Of a DNA stretch of 11,453 nt, positions 5,907 through 11,453 are shown one piece after another. How positions within the stretch are numbered: the stretch's first letter is position 1; each line of letters starts with the position of its first letter. Below the pieces are notes generated by a model. It had not been told where the DNA came from and made no database searches. It saw only the letters and a list, made by a program, of their open reading frames with translations. Origin of the DNA: Flavobacteriales bacterium (GTDB lineage: Bacteria > Bacteroidota > Bacteroidia > Flavobacteriales_D > Crocinitomicaceae); assembly GCA_018665005.1 (NCBI GenBank), contig JABJEE010000201.1:1-11453 (forward strand). The letters are read 5' to 3'. A program made the position numbers and the translations under genes.

Positions 5907-8078
5907 TTATTTTTTAATAAAAGGAATGACGTAACTTTTGTTGGCATCTTCAAATGAAATGAAATAAATGCCACTATTTAAATGACTGCAATTGAATCGA
6001 TTTCCATTTCGTAGAAGCTCATGGGTTTTTCCACTGAGGTCTTTCAATGTAAATTGATTAACATCTGTTGAGATATCCAAAACCATTTCGTCACTAACAG
6101 GGTTTGGATAAATTTTAATTTCTTCATTGTTCCCTATGTTTTCAATGTTGTTTAATAACACAGCCTGCTCAACAGCGGCAAGTGCATTCACTTTCCCGTG
6201 CCCCCATGTAGGATCACCTAAATCAGGAAGAACCCCTGTTTTATTATCTTCTCTTGCTGTTTGGAGAATAATATCTTTTACGGCACTTGCTGAAATCGTA
6301 GGATGGGCGTCTAGTATAAGTGCGGCAACACCTGCAACCATTGGAGAGGCCATTGAAGTTCCTGACAGTCGTGCAAAGTAATAGGTTCTGTTATTGAATT
6401 CTACACTGCCAATAGTTGTGTATTGTCCATCTGTGAATGAGGATAAAGCAGCAGCTATTGAAACTCCAGGAGCAGCAATATCTGGTTTCATTACACCATC
6501 AAATCTAGGTCCTCTACTTGAAAAAGAGGCAATTCCACCACCAACTGGATTGCCTGCTGGGGTGGTCCAGCCTGTCGCATACGCTGCAACACTAATGACA
6601 TCATCAGCGCAAGAGGGTTCACTTATTCCATTTTCATTATCACCACTGATTGATCCTGATTGAAAAGTAGTAAAAGGCATTCCCCAATTTCCAACATCGT
6701 TACTCAGCTCGGTCACATTCCAATAATGAATTAATCCTTCCGTTGCAGTAGAGTTGAGCATCACTCTCAAAGATTGGTTTGTACATTTTACTCTAAATCG
6801 CATTTGTGGTCTACCATTCATTGGGTGAGCTTCATCAGAGGAAATGTTATACCATACTGTATCTTGATTAGCAACTATAAATGTATCAATGTATGCGCTA
6901 ACAGATGCTGTTGAATAAAACGGGCTTTCTGCAAGAACAATACCTGATGAATTTTTAATCTGAATCTTATTGGAGAATGAATTTCCTACTTCGCCCCAAG
7001 AATGAATGCTTTGACCCCACATATATTCATGCGCTGAATAAGAGTAAAAATTAACCCGTGTTTGAATGGTGTCATTGGAAAAATCGTGTTTCAAGTGAAA
7101 GTCTACATTTCCATTATTACCTCCAGAATTGACAAATACCACCCCGAGATCGGTGTAGGCAGAAATAGCGTTGCTTAGCACTGAGTTGCCATCCAGTGTT
7201 CCGGCATGATATAAGCCCCAACTCATGTTGACTACCAGTCTTTTGCCTTCTTGCAATGATTTTTGATACATCCATTCCCAGGCGTCCAGAACCGCTCCTT
7301 CATCTACCAAAAAGGTGACAAATAAAAAGTTGACTCCTGGAGCTATACCCCTGTATTCTGTTCCGGCTCCGCTTCCACCCGCTATTGAGGCAACATGCGT
7401 TCCGTGAGTAGAATAGCTATAAATATTGGAAGTATCACTTCCGGCTTGCAGTAAACTGTTTGCATTTGAAAATTCCGTTCCATAGGAGAAATTGGTAGGA
7501 GAGGGGCCTGATAGTTTATATTGATCCCAGGCTGCAATTATTCTGGTCTGCTGTAAAGCTGTATCATAAAAAATAGGAGAGGTGTAATCAAATCCCCAAT
7601 CCGTAACTCCTACAATGACATCATCTCCATAATAGCCTTCAGGAAGATTCCCTAAACCCAAATGGACTGAATCGGCACGAACATCTTTAACGGCTCGATC
7701 AAGAGCAGTATTCATACGCTTAGAAAGGCTTAAATAATTTAAATGATCTACTTTATCTATAAGATGAATCTTTTTAAGTGGGACTTTAAGGCTTATGAGG
7801 TGGTTAATGGTTGCATTGACAATGCAACCTTCGTTTTCTAGTTTTTTTGCATCGAATGAATGTTCTATTTTCCCTACAAAAGAAACATAAGCTTCTCCCT
7901 TGATCATATGAACTGGGTATTTTGACCGTATTGGGAAAGATTCCAAATCCGAATAAGCCGCCATAATCTTATTGATATCTGCTCTGTCATTTGCGCTCAA
8001 ATAATGCTGCGAAAATAAATGTGATGGAATGACAATGATGTTTAAAAGGAATATTAAGAATAGTGTAAGTTGTTTCAT
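5907..8078 (-). CDS. Secreted subtilisin-like serine protease (S8) with T9SS sorting domain
   Basis: This 723-residue protein begins with a Sec signal peptide (about 1-23, cleavage near FSQ). A likely propeptide (about 25-135) leads to a subtilase domain (about 150-640) with the full catalytic set: D160 in VTDWGFD, H225 in STHGTHVA, oxyanion N321 in SGGNNG, and S575 in LSGTSMASP. An insertion of about 165 residues, rich in beta-strand-like sequence, lies between the oxyanion Asn region and SVAAY (496-500), and may be a jelly-roll domain as in some S8 proteases. The C-terminus (about 654-723) is a type A T9SS sorting domain: IYPNPVSDEMVLDIS, then LKDLSGK, then NSGIYFISF. The protein should therefore cross the outer membrane through the gliding-type secretion system and be released or attached to the surface. 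Its substrate is unknown. The GNAT gene follows 2 nt downstream, probably in the same transcript. Confidence 0.95.
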   Translation of the reverse strand: MKQLTLFLIFLLNIIVIPSHLFSQHYLSANDRADINKIMAAYSDLESFPIRSKYPVHMIKGEAYVSFVGKIEHSFDAKKLENEGCIVNATINHLISLKVPLKKIHLIDKVDHLNYLSLSKRMNTALDRAVKDVRADSVHLGLGNLPEGYYGDDVIVGVTDWGFDYTSPIFYDTALQQTRIIAAWDQYKLSGPSPTNFSYGTEFSNANSLLQAGSDTSNIYSYSTHGTHVASIAGGSGAGTEYRGIAPGVNFLFVTFLVDEGAVLDAWEWMYQKSLQEGKRLVVNMSWGLYHAGTLDGNSVLSNAISAYTDLGVVFVNSGGNNGNVDFHLKHDFSNDTIQTRVNFYSYSAHEYMWGQSIHSWGEVGNSFSNKIQIKNSSGIVLAESPFYSTASVSAYIDTFIVANQDTVWYNISSDEAHPMNGRPQMRFRVKCTNQSLRVMLNSTATEGLIHYWNVTELSNDVGNWGMPFTTFQSGSISGDNENGISEPSCADDVISVAAYATGWTTPAGNPVGGGIASFSSRGPRFDGVMKPDIAAPGVSIAAALSSFTDGQYTTIGSVEFNNRTYYFARLSGTSMASPMVAGVAALILDAHPTISASAVKDIILQTAREDNKTGVLPDLGDPTWGHGKVNALAAVEQAVLLNNIENIGNNEEIKIYPNPVSDEMVLDISTDVNQFTLKDLSGKTHELLRNGNRFNCSHLNSGIYFISFEDANKSYVIPFIKK

Positions 8079-8197
8079 AACTCAAATTTAATCAAATTCA
8101 TGTGTTTTATTTCTTGTTGTAATGAATTCAATATTTATTGTTAATAGAAAAATAAGTGGAGAGTCTCATATTCGGGAATTAATTCGAAATTAGTATT

Positions 8198-9424
8198 ATG
8201 GTATTGAATCGCATATGGTTTGGAATGTTTCTGATTGCAATATCCCTTGGTTTCTATAAAACTTTCGTTTTAGGGGATTTTACGGTTATGAAAGATATGA
8301 TAGATAGTCTTTCATCCTCAGCAAAAGTAGGGTTTGAGCTCTCATTGTACCTCACAGGAGCTATGTGTTTATGGCTTGGAATCATGAGGATAGGCGAGAA
8401 TGGTGGAGCAATAGGATTACTGACAAGAGCAGTTTCACCGTTGTTTTCCAGATTATTTCCAGATATTCCAAAAAATCATCCTTCTATTGGTTCAATGATG
8501 ATGAATTTTAGTGCCAATATGCTAGGATTAGACAATGCGGCAACACCACTTGGTCTAAAAGCCATGAAAGAGCTTCAGGAGATTAACCCAGATAAAGAAA
8601 GAGCTTCTAATGCTCAAATCATGTTTTTGGTACTCAATACTTCTGGATTAACGATTATTCCCATTTCCATTTTTGCCCTCAGATCTGGTGCAGAATCTCC
8701 GACTGAAGTATTTTTGCCAATTTTGATTTCAACATTTATTGCCTCTTTAGCAGGTCTTATTTTTGTGGCAATCCGACAACGCATCAATTTATTAAATGGA
8801 GTTGTGTTATCATACATAGGTGGTTTATCCTTACTTATTGGACTGATGCTTTATTATGTGGTAAAACATCCCAATCAAGGAGAAGCCGTTTCGGTAATCG
8901 TTGGAGGAGGTATAATGTTTGGAATTATTTCTGCTTTTATTTTATTGGCAGTTAGGAAGAAGGTCAATGTGTATGAGTCATTTATTGATGGTGCAAAAGG
9001 AGGTTTTAATGTAGCCATTGGAATTATACCTTACCTCATTGCTATTTTATGTGCAATCGCTTTATTCAGAGCTTCCGGTGCTCTAGGCGGAATTCTCGAT
9101 GCCATCAGATGGCTTGTATTGAGTATTGGGTTGACGGTAACTGAGTGGGTAGACGCACTGCCCGTTGCATTTATGAAACCACTAAGTGGTGGTGGTGCAA
9201 GAGGTGCTTATGTTGAAGTAATGACTAACTATGGTGTTGGATCACTTCAGGAACGAATCGCTGCAACGATGCAAGGAAGCACGGAGACCACTTTTTATGT
9301 ATTGGCTGTATATTTCGGATCCGTTGGCATAAGGAAGACCAGATATGCTGTTACAGCCGGCTTATTTGCTGATTTGGTTGGGATTGTTGCAGCAATAATT
9401 GTTTCTTACATATTCTTTGGGTAA
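8198..9424 (+). CDS. Fused SpmA-SpmB membrane protein (nucleoside recognition/Gate domains)
   Basis: This 408-residue polytopic membrane protein joins two proteins that are separate in Bacillus. The first half (about 1-200) matches SpmA: LWLGIMRIGE (58-67), the block HPSIGSMMMNFSANMLGL (94-111), DNAATPLGLKAM (112-123) and ASNAQ through LNTSGLTIIP (136-155). A central membrane region (about 200-255) links to the SpmB half: SFIDGAKGGF (261-270), IIPYLIA, FRASGAL, MKPLSGGGARG (326-336), TMQGSTETTFYVLAVYFGSVG (357-377) and RKTRYAVTAGLFADL (379-393). Each half carries a Gate/nucleoside-recognition module (Pfam PF07670). In Bacillus SpmA and SpmB are needed for spore core dehydration; in non-sporulating Bacteroidota the role is unknown, perhaps transport of a small solute. 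The next gene overlaps by 1 bp (TAATG). No clear promoter or ribosome binding site is visible in the 119 bp upstream. Confidence 0.92.
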   Translation: MVLNRIWFGMFLIAISLGFYKTFVLGDFTVMKDMIDSLSSSAKVGFELSLYLTGAMCLWLGIMRIGENGGAIGLLTRAVSPLFSRLFPDIPKNHPSIGSMMMNFSANMLGLDNAATPLGLKAMKELQEINPDKERASNAQIMFLVLNTSGLTIIPISIFALRSGAESPTEVFLPILISTFIASLAGLIFVAIRQRINLLNGVVLSYIGGLSLLIGLMLYYVVKHPNQGEAVSVIVGGGIMFGIISAFILLAVRKKVNVYESFIDGAKGGFNVAIGIIPYLIAILCAIALFRASGALGGILDAIRWLVLSIGLTVTEWVDALPVAFMKPLSGGGARGAYVEVMTNYGVGSLQERIAATMQGSTETTFYVLAVYFGSVGIRKTRYAVTAGLFADLVGIVAAIIVSYIFFG

Positions 9425-9912
9425 TGGCAGGATGGTTTAATCGAAATAAGAAAAAAGCGGAAAAGCCCGTTCCAATCGAAAAAGCAAAAGTGAAGCTGAT
9501 GCCTATCAATTATTCTAATATGGTTATTCTGGCTTGGGCCAAAGCCATTGAAGGAGATCTTGAGTTGCAAAAATGGTTAAAAGAAAATAATTACGAAGAG
9601 CTGGTTCATTCCGCTTATGCTATTCGACTCAAGGAAGATTCGAGAGAATGGCTCATGGAAAATGGATATGCACACCTTATGGCTATGATTAATGCCTGTG
9701 AAGGAAACTCTAATGCGCAAAAATGGTTGATGGGGTATGGCTTGAAAAATCTATTCCATGTAGCCAGAGCGGTAGATCATGAACAGGACAGTTGGAAATG
9801 GTTGGCCGTAAATCAAAAAAGGCAATTGGCTGTTCTAGCGAAAAGTATACAAAAAGTTAAAGACAACATCGAAGAAAGTCATAATGATATTCATTCTATT
9901 AATAAGAGCTAA
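9424..9912 (+). CDS. Uncharacterised protein with exact 25-residue helical repeats
   Basis: I do not recognise this 162-residue protein. It has no signal peptide or membrane segment, and its N-terminus is very basic (NRNKKKAEK), so it is probably cytoplasmic, perhaps at the membrane face. Residues 39-138 are four tandem units of exactly 25 residues with no insertions. The Trp-Leu pair recurs at W51, W76, W101 and W126; a leucine at 60, 85, 110 and 135; and small-x-small helix starts (AKA, AYA, INA, ARA, AKS) at 39, 64, 89, 114 and 139. Units 1 and 3 share EG(D/N)-x3-QKWL and units 2 and 4 share (E/Q)DS-x2-WL, so a 50-residue pair seems to have been duplicated. An alpha-alpha solenoid is a plausible fold. 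The ATG overlaps the SpmAB stop by 1 bp, implying translational coupling and a shared role with that membrane protein. Confidence 0.85.
   Translation: MAGWFNRNKKKAEKPVPIEKAKVKLMPINYSNMVILAWAKAIEGDLELQKWLKENNYEELVHSAYAIRLKEDSREWLMENGYAHLMAMINACEGNSNAQKWLMGYGLKNLFHVARAVDHEQDSWKWLAVNQKRQLAVLAKSIQKVKDNIEESHNDIHSINKS
9538..9837 (+). repeat. Four diverged 75-bp coding repeats (25 codons each)
   Basis: The stretch encodes residues 39-138 of the protein above. Each 75-bp unit carries a TGG codon at the same phase (9574, 9649, 9724 and 9799). Nucleotide identity between units is low even though the amino-acid spacing is perfect, so the repeat is old and kept by selection on the protein rather than being a recent DNA duplication. 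Confidence 0.85.
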
Positions 9913-9966
9913 TGAATTCAGGGCTATTCGTATTTTAAAAATTAATCCTTTACAAAACAGAAAATA

Positions 9967-10230
9967 ATGGGTCTTACAAACAATGATATTTTTAAAAAAT
10001 TACGTGTGGCATTAAAAATGAGAGATGATGACATCGTAAAAGTTTTGGCTTTAGTAGATTTTGAAATCTCTAAAAGTGAATTGGGAGCATTTTTTCGTAA
10101 TGAAGATCACCCGAAATATATGGAGTGCCACGATCAGATCTTACGTAATTTTTTAAATGGATTGATCATCTATAAGCGCGGTCCTCGAGAAGACAAGAGA
10201 AAACCTAAAGAAGAAAATAAAAAATATTAA
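9967..10230 (+). CDS. Single-unit DUF1456 (YehS-like) protein
   Basis: This 87-residue protein contains one DUF1456 unit (about 4-70): NNDIFKKLRVALKMRDDDIVK, then FFRNEDHPKYMECHDQILRNFL, ending with the diagnostic NGLIIYKRG (64-72). E. coli YehS and typical relatives are about 150-160 residues and carry two such units in tandem. Here the second unit is absent and replaced by a short lysine-rich tail (75-87) before a clean stop, with no downstream remnant before the convergent gene. The family has no established function. It lies 54 bp after the repeat-protein gene in the same direction, and may belong to the SpmAB transcript, although the gap leaves room for its own promoter. Its stop is 1 bp from the stop of the next, convergent gene. 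Confidence 0.85.
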   Translation: MGLTNNDIFKKLRVALKMRDDDIVKVLALVDFEISKSELGAFFRNEDHPKYMECHDQILRNFLNGLIIYKRGPREDKRKPKEENKKY

Positions 10231-10231
10231 A

Positions 10232-10948
10232 TTATTCGAATGTGATGCGCTTTTGAGATGCGTCATAGGTTACAACTAGGGGGAAATCGTTCAAACCGAG
10301 CCATAGAAATCCCATTTCTGATTTTATAACTTTGTACTCATATTCTTCATCATCGAAATGAACTCCGCCTTCTTTCCATAAACAGACCATTCCATTACAA
10401 TCTATATTGTCGTAATCAAAATCTTGACATGTACGAACCTGCGAAAAATTAATAAAGTTTCCAGATGGTGACATGGCGCTACTGCATTCGTCATATATTG
10501 CCTGGGTGTTATTCTCGTTAACCAAAATCCCAGTCATTCCTGTAGTTCCCAAATACAAGGTTTTTTCATGATTGTTTTTAATCTGAAAAAGTACCGACTC
10601 ATTTATATTTGTGGTTTTACTTCTCACATTAAAAAAACCACAACATTCATTATAAATTAAAGTATACTTATTAGGGGCTGTAATATTGCAGATAACGGTA
10701 TCGTATTTCTTACTGTTCTGACGATGATATATTATGGTATCAAATTTTTTGGGATCAGGTTTTATCTTAATCACCTGACCATTATAATGCATTTCTTGTC
10801 CATTAATATACCAAACCTCTTTGGCGACGCGTTCACGCATATTGTCATGAATCCTCGTCGTATCTGTTGTGAATTCTGCAAATTCTTGGGCACTTAACTG
10901 TTCGAAAAAAAGCAATAAAAAAAGAATAGCTGTAATTTTTGTGTTCAT
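10232..10948 (-). CDS. Cysteine-rich secreted protein of unknown function
   Basis: I do not recognise this 238-residue protein. Residues 1-20 form a good Sec signal peptide (a KITA start, a hydrophobic core ILFLLLFF, and a cut near LSA/QEF) without a lipobox cysteine, so it should be periplasmic or exported. The mature part is predicted mostly beta and contains seven cysteines (87, 102, 103, 155, 174, 184, 189), including a CC pair in YNECCGFFNV (99-108). A short internal repeat, KKFDTIIY (67-74) and KKYDTVIC (80-87), sits 13 residues apart. There is no T9SS sorting domain and no enzyme motif. Cysteine pairs could form disulfides after export or bind metal. A one-base gap separates its stop from the DUF1456 stop on the other strand. 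No convincing promoter is visible; TAAGTTTA near 10990 is only a partial match. Confidence 0.8.
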   Translation of the reverse strand: MNTKITAILFLLLFFEQLSAQEFAEFTTDTTRIHDNMRERVAKEVWYINGQEMHYNGQVIKIKPDPKKFDTIIYHRQNSKKYDTVICNITAPNKYTLIYNECCGFFNVRSKTTNINESVLFQIKNNHEKTLYLGTTGMTGILVNENNTQAIYDECSSAMSPSGNFINFSQVRTCQDFDYDNIDCNGMVCLWKEGGVHFDDEEYEYKVIKSEMGFLWLGLNDFPLVVTYDASQKRITFE

Positions 10949-11066
10949 TATCAGTGTTTTAAGGATTGATGACTATAATAAATTTAAACTTAAAATTTGA
11001 TTTATGACCGGTTCATTCCTCATAGGTTTGAAATTCCATTAATGGCTCTCCATTTTAAATTAAATG

Positions 11067-11100
11067 AAAAAAAAACGGCTTAAGAATCTCTCAAGCCGTT
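11067..11100 (-). terminator. Intrinsic terminator of the CDGSH gene
   Basis: The arms AACGGCTT (11074-11081) and AAGCCGTT (11093-11100) form an 8-bp stem. It can extend past one mismatch by AGA/TCT to a 3-nt loop. On the minus strand the stem runs into nine T residues (11075-11067). It starts about 21 nt after the CDGSH stop codon. Confidence 0.88.
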
Positions 11101-11121
11101 CATTGTTTGTGTTTTTTGAAA

Positions 11122-11325
11122 TTATAAATTGGCGTGTGAACCATCACAGTATGGAGGGTTTTTTGTTTGCTTACATCCACACATTGCTGCTGGTTTAGAT
11201 TCTTCAGCCTTGAATACATGGGGCTTAAATTCTGTGCCTTGATGGGCACCATTACACCAGGGCTGATTATCAGATTTACCACACGAGCACCAGGCATATG
11301 TTTTTCCTTTTTCTAGTTGTTCCAT
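11122..11325 (-). CDS. Double CDGSH iron-sulfur domain protein
   Basis: This 67-residue protein contains two CDGSH-type 2Fe-2S binding motifs of the pattern C-x-C-x2-(S/T)-x3-P-x-C-(D/N)-G-(S/A)-H. Motif 1 uses C13, C15, C24 and H28 (CNGAH), and motif 2 uses C49, C51, C60 and H64 (CDGSH). Each motif has the three-Cys, one-His ligand set, so two clusters per chain are expected, as in the CISD3/Miner2-like and bacterial tandem forms. There is no signal peptide or anchor, so it is probably cytoplasmic. The family is linked to redox sensing and cluster transfer, with no defined role here. Asn replaces Asp in the first motif, a change outside the ligand set. It stands alone, with its own terminator. 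A frame overlapping it out of phase (11100-11297) is only a shadow. Confidence 0.93.
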   Translation of the reverse strand: MEQLEKGKTYAWCSCGKSDNQPWCNGAHQGTEFKPHVFKAEESKPAAMCGCKQTKNPPYCDGSHANL

Positions 11326-11453
11326 AGATTATGATTTATGATTTAAAAATTTGAGAATAGAATTCTGATATTAATTGTGATTTTTTCATAGAGTTGTGAC
11401 TACAAAAATCATTACTTTAAAAACATTTTGCATTAACCTAGATTAAGAAGTTA
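11326..11453. other. Intergenic end of window, no gene seen
   Basis: This is AT-rich upstream sequence of the CDGSH gene. It contains a short tandem ATGATTT repeat just upstream of the start (11331-11345) and a poor TAnnTTTG match near 11400 on the minus strand. I see no ORF, hairpin or RNA gene. Confidence 0.5.

Noticed and set aside
8083..8090. TAAATTTG on the minus strand as the -7 box of the S8 protease gene
   Set aside because: It matches the consensus but ends only 4 nt before the ATG, so the transcript would be leaderless, and no -33 element is at the right distance. TTTG-like strings are common in this AT-rich sequence.
10240..10266. Repeated GATGCG between the convergent DUF1456 and secreted-protein genes as a terminator
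   Set aside because: The two copies are direct repeats rather than an inverted pair, and they lie inside the coding end of the secreted-protein gene.
11036..11045. CCATTAATGG palindrome between the CDGSH and secreted-protein genes
   Set aside because: Only 10 bp, AT-rich, with no nearby promoter match; this can easily occur by chance.
1..11453. Defence island, prophage, transposon or CRISPR signals
   Set aside because: No transposase, integrase, nuclease, toxin-antitoxin pair, terminal inverted repeats or spaced direct repeats were seen on either strand.

Overview
The window looks like chromosomal DNA of a Bacteroidota bacterium, probably a Flavobacteriales-type organism. The evidence is AT-rich composition, a subtilisin-like protease with a C-terminal type IX secretion (T9SS) sorting domain, a Bacteroidota-type TAnnTTTG -7 promoter box, near absence of Shine-Dalgarno sequences, and tightly packed genes. 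I see no tRNA, rRNA, CRISPR array, insertion sequence, integrase or prophage gene. This is mostly ordinary core and metabolic sequence.

Layout. (1) Positions 1-1659, plus strand: the 3' part of obgE (ribosome-associated GTPase), a PAP2 membrane phosphatase and crcB (fluoride channel). They are joined by 11-bp and 4-bp overlaps and look like one transcript. (2) 1711-2451, plus: a membrane-anchored SIMPL/DUF541 protein. (3) 2458-5349, minus: an ACMSD-like amidohydrolase and a 594-residue acyl-CoA dehydrogenase. A strong intrinsic terminator separates them, so they are probably separate transcripts. (4) 5419-8078, minus: a secreted S8 protease with a T9SS tag, followed 2 nt later by a GNAT acetyltransferase that has no usable ATG at its N-terminus and probably starts at TTG. 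(5) 8198-10230, plus: a fused SpmA-SpmB membrane protein, a 162-residue protein built from exact 25-residue repeats (1-bp overlap with the previous gene), and a half-length DUF1456/YehS-like protein. (6) 10232-11325, minus: a cysteine-rich secreted protein of unknown function and a small double-CDGSH iron-sulfur protein with its own terminator.

How the genes relate. Clear functional linkage is limited. The acyl-CoA dehydrogenase acts in fatty-acid beta-oxidation, and the ACMSD-like enzyme would act in the kynurenine branch of tryptophan breakdown; no partner genes of either pathway lie here. The least described part is region 5: a SpmA/SpmB fusion in a lineage that does not sporulate, coupled to an unrecognised repeat protein in which four units keep a perfect 25-residue period and pair into a 50-residue super-repeat. 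I found no convincing evidence of a complete new multi-gene system. That cluster, and a 16-bp palindrome upstream of the acyl-CoA dehydrogenase promoter, are the best leads.
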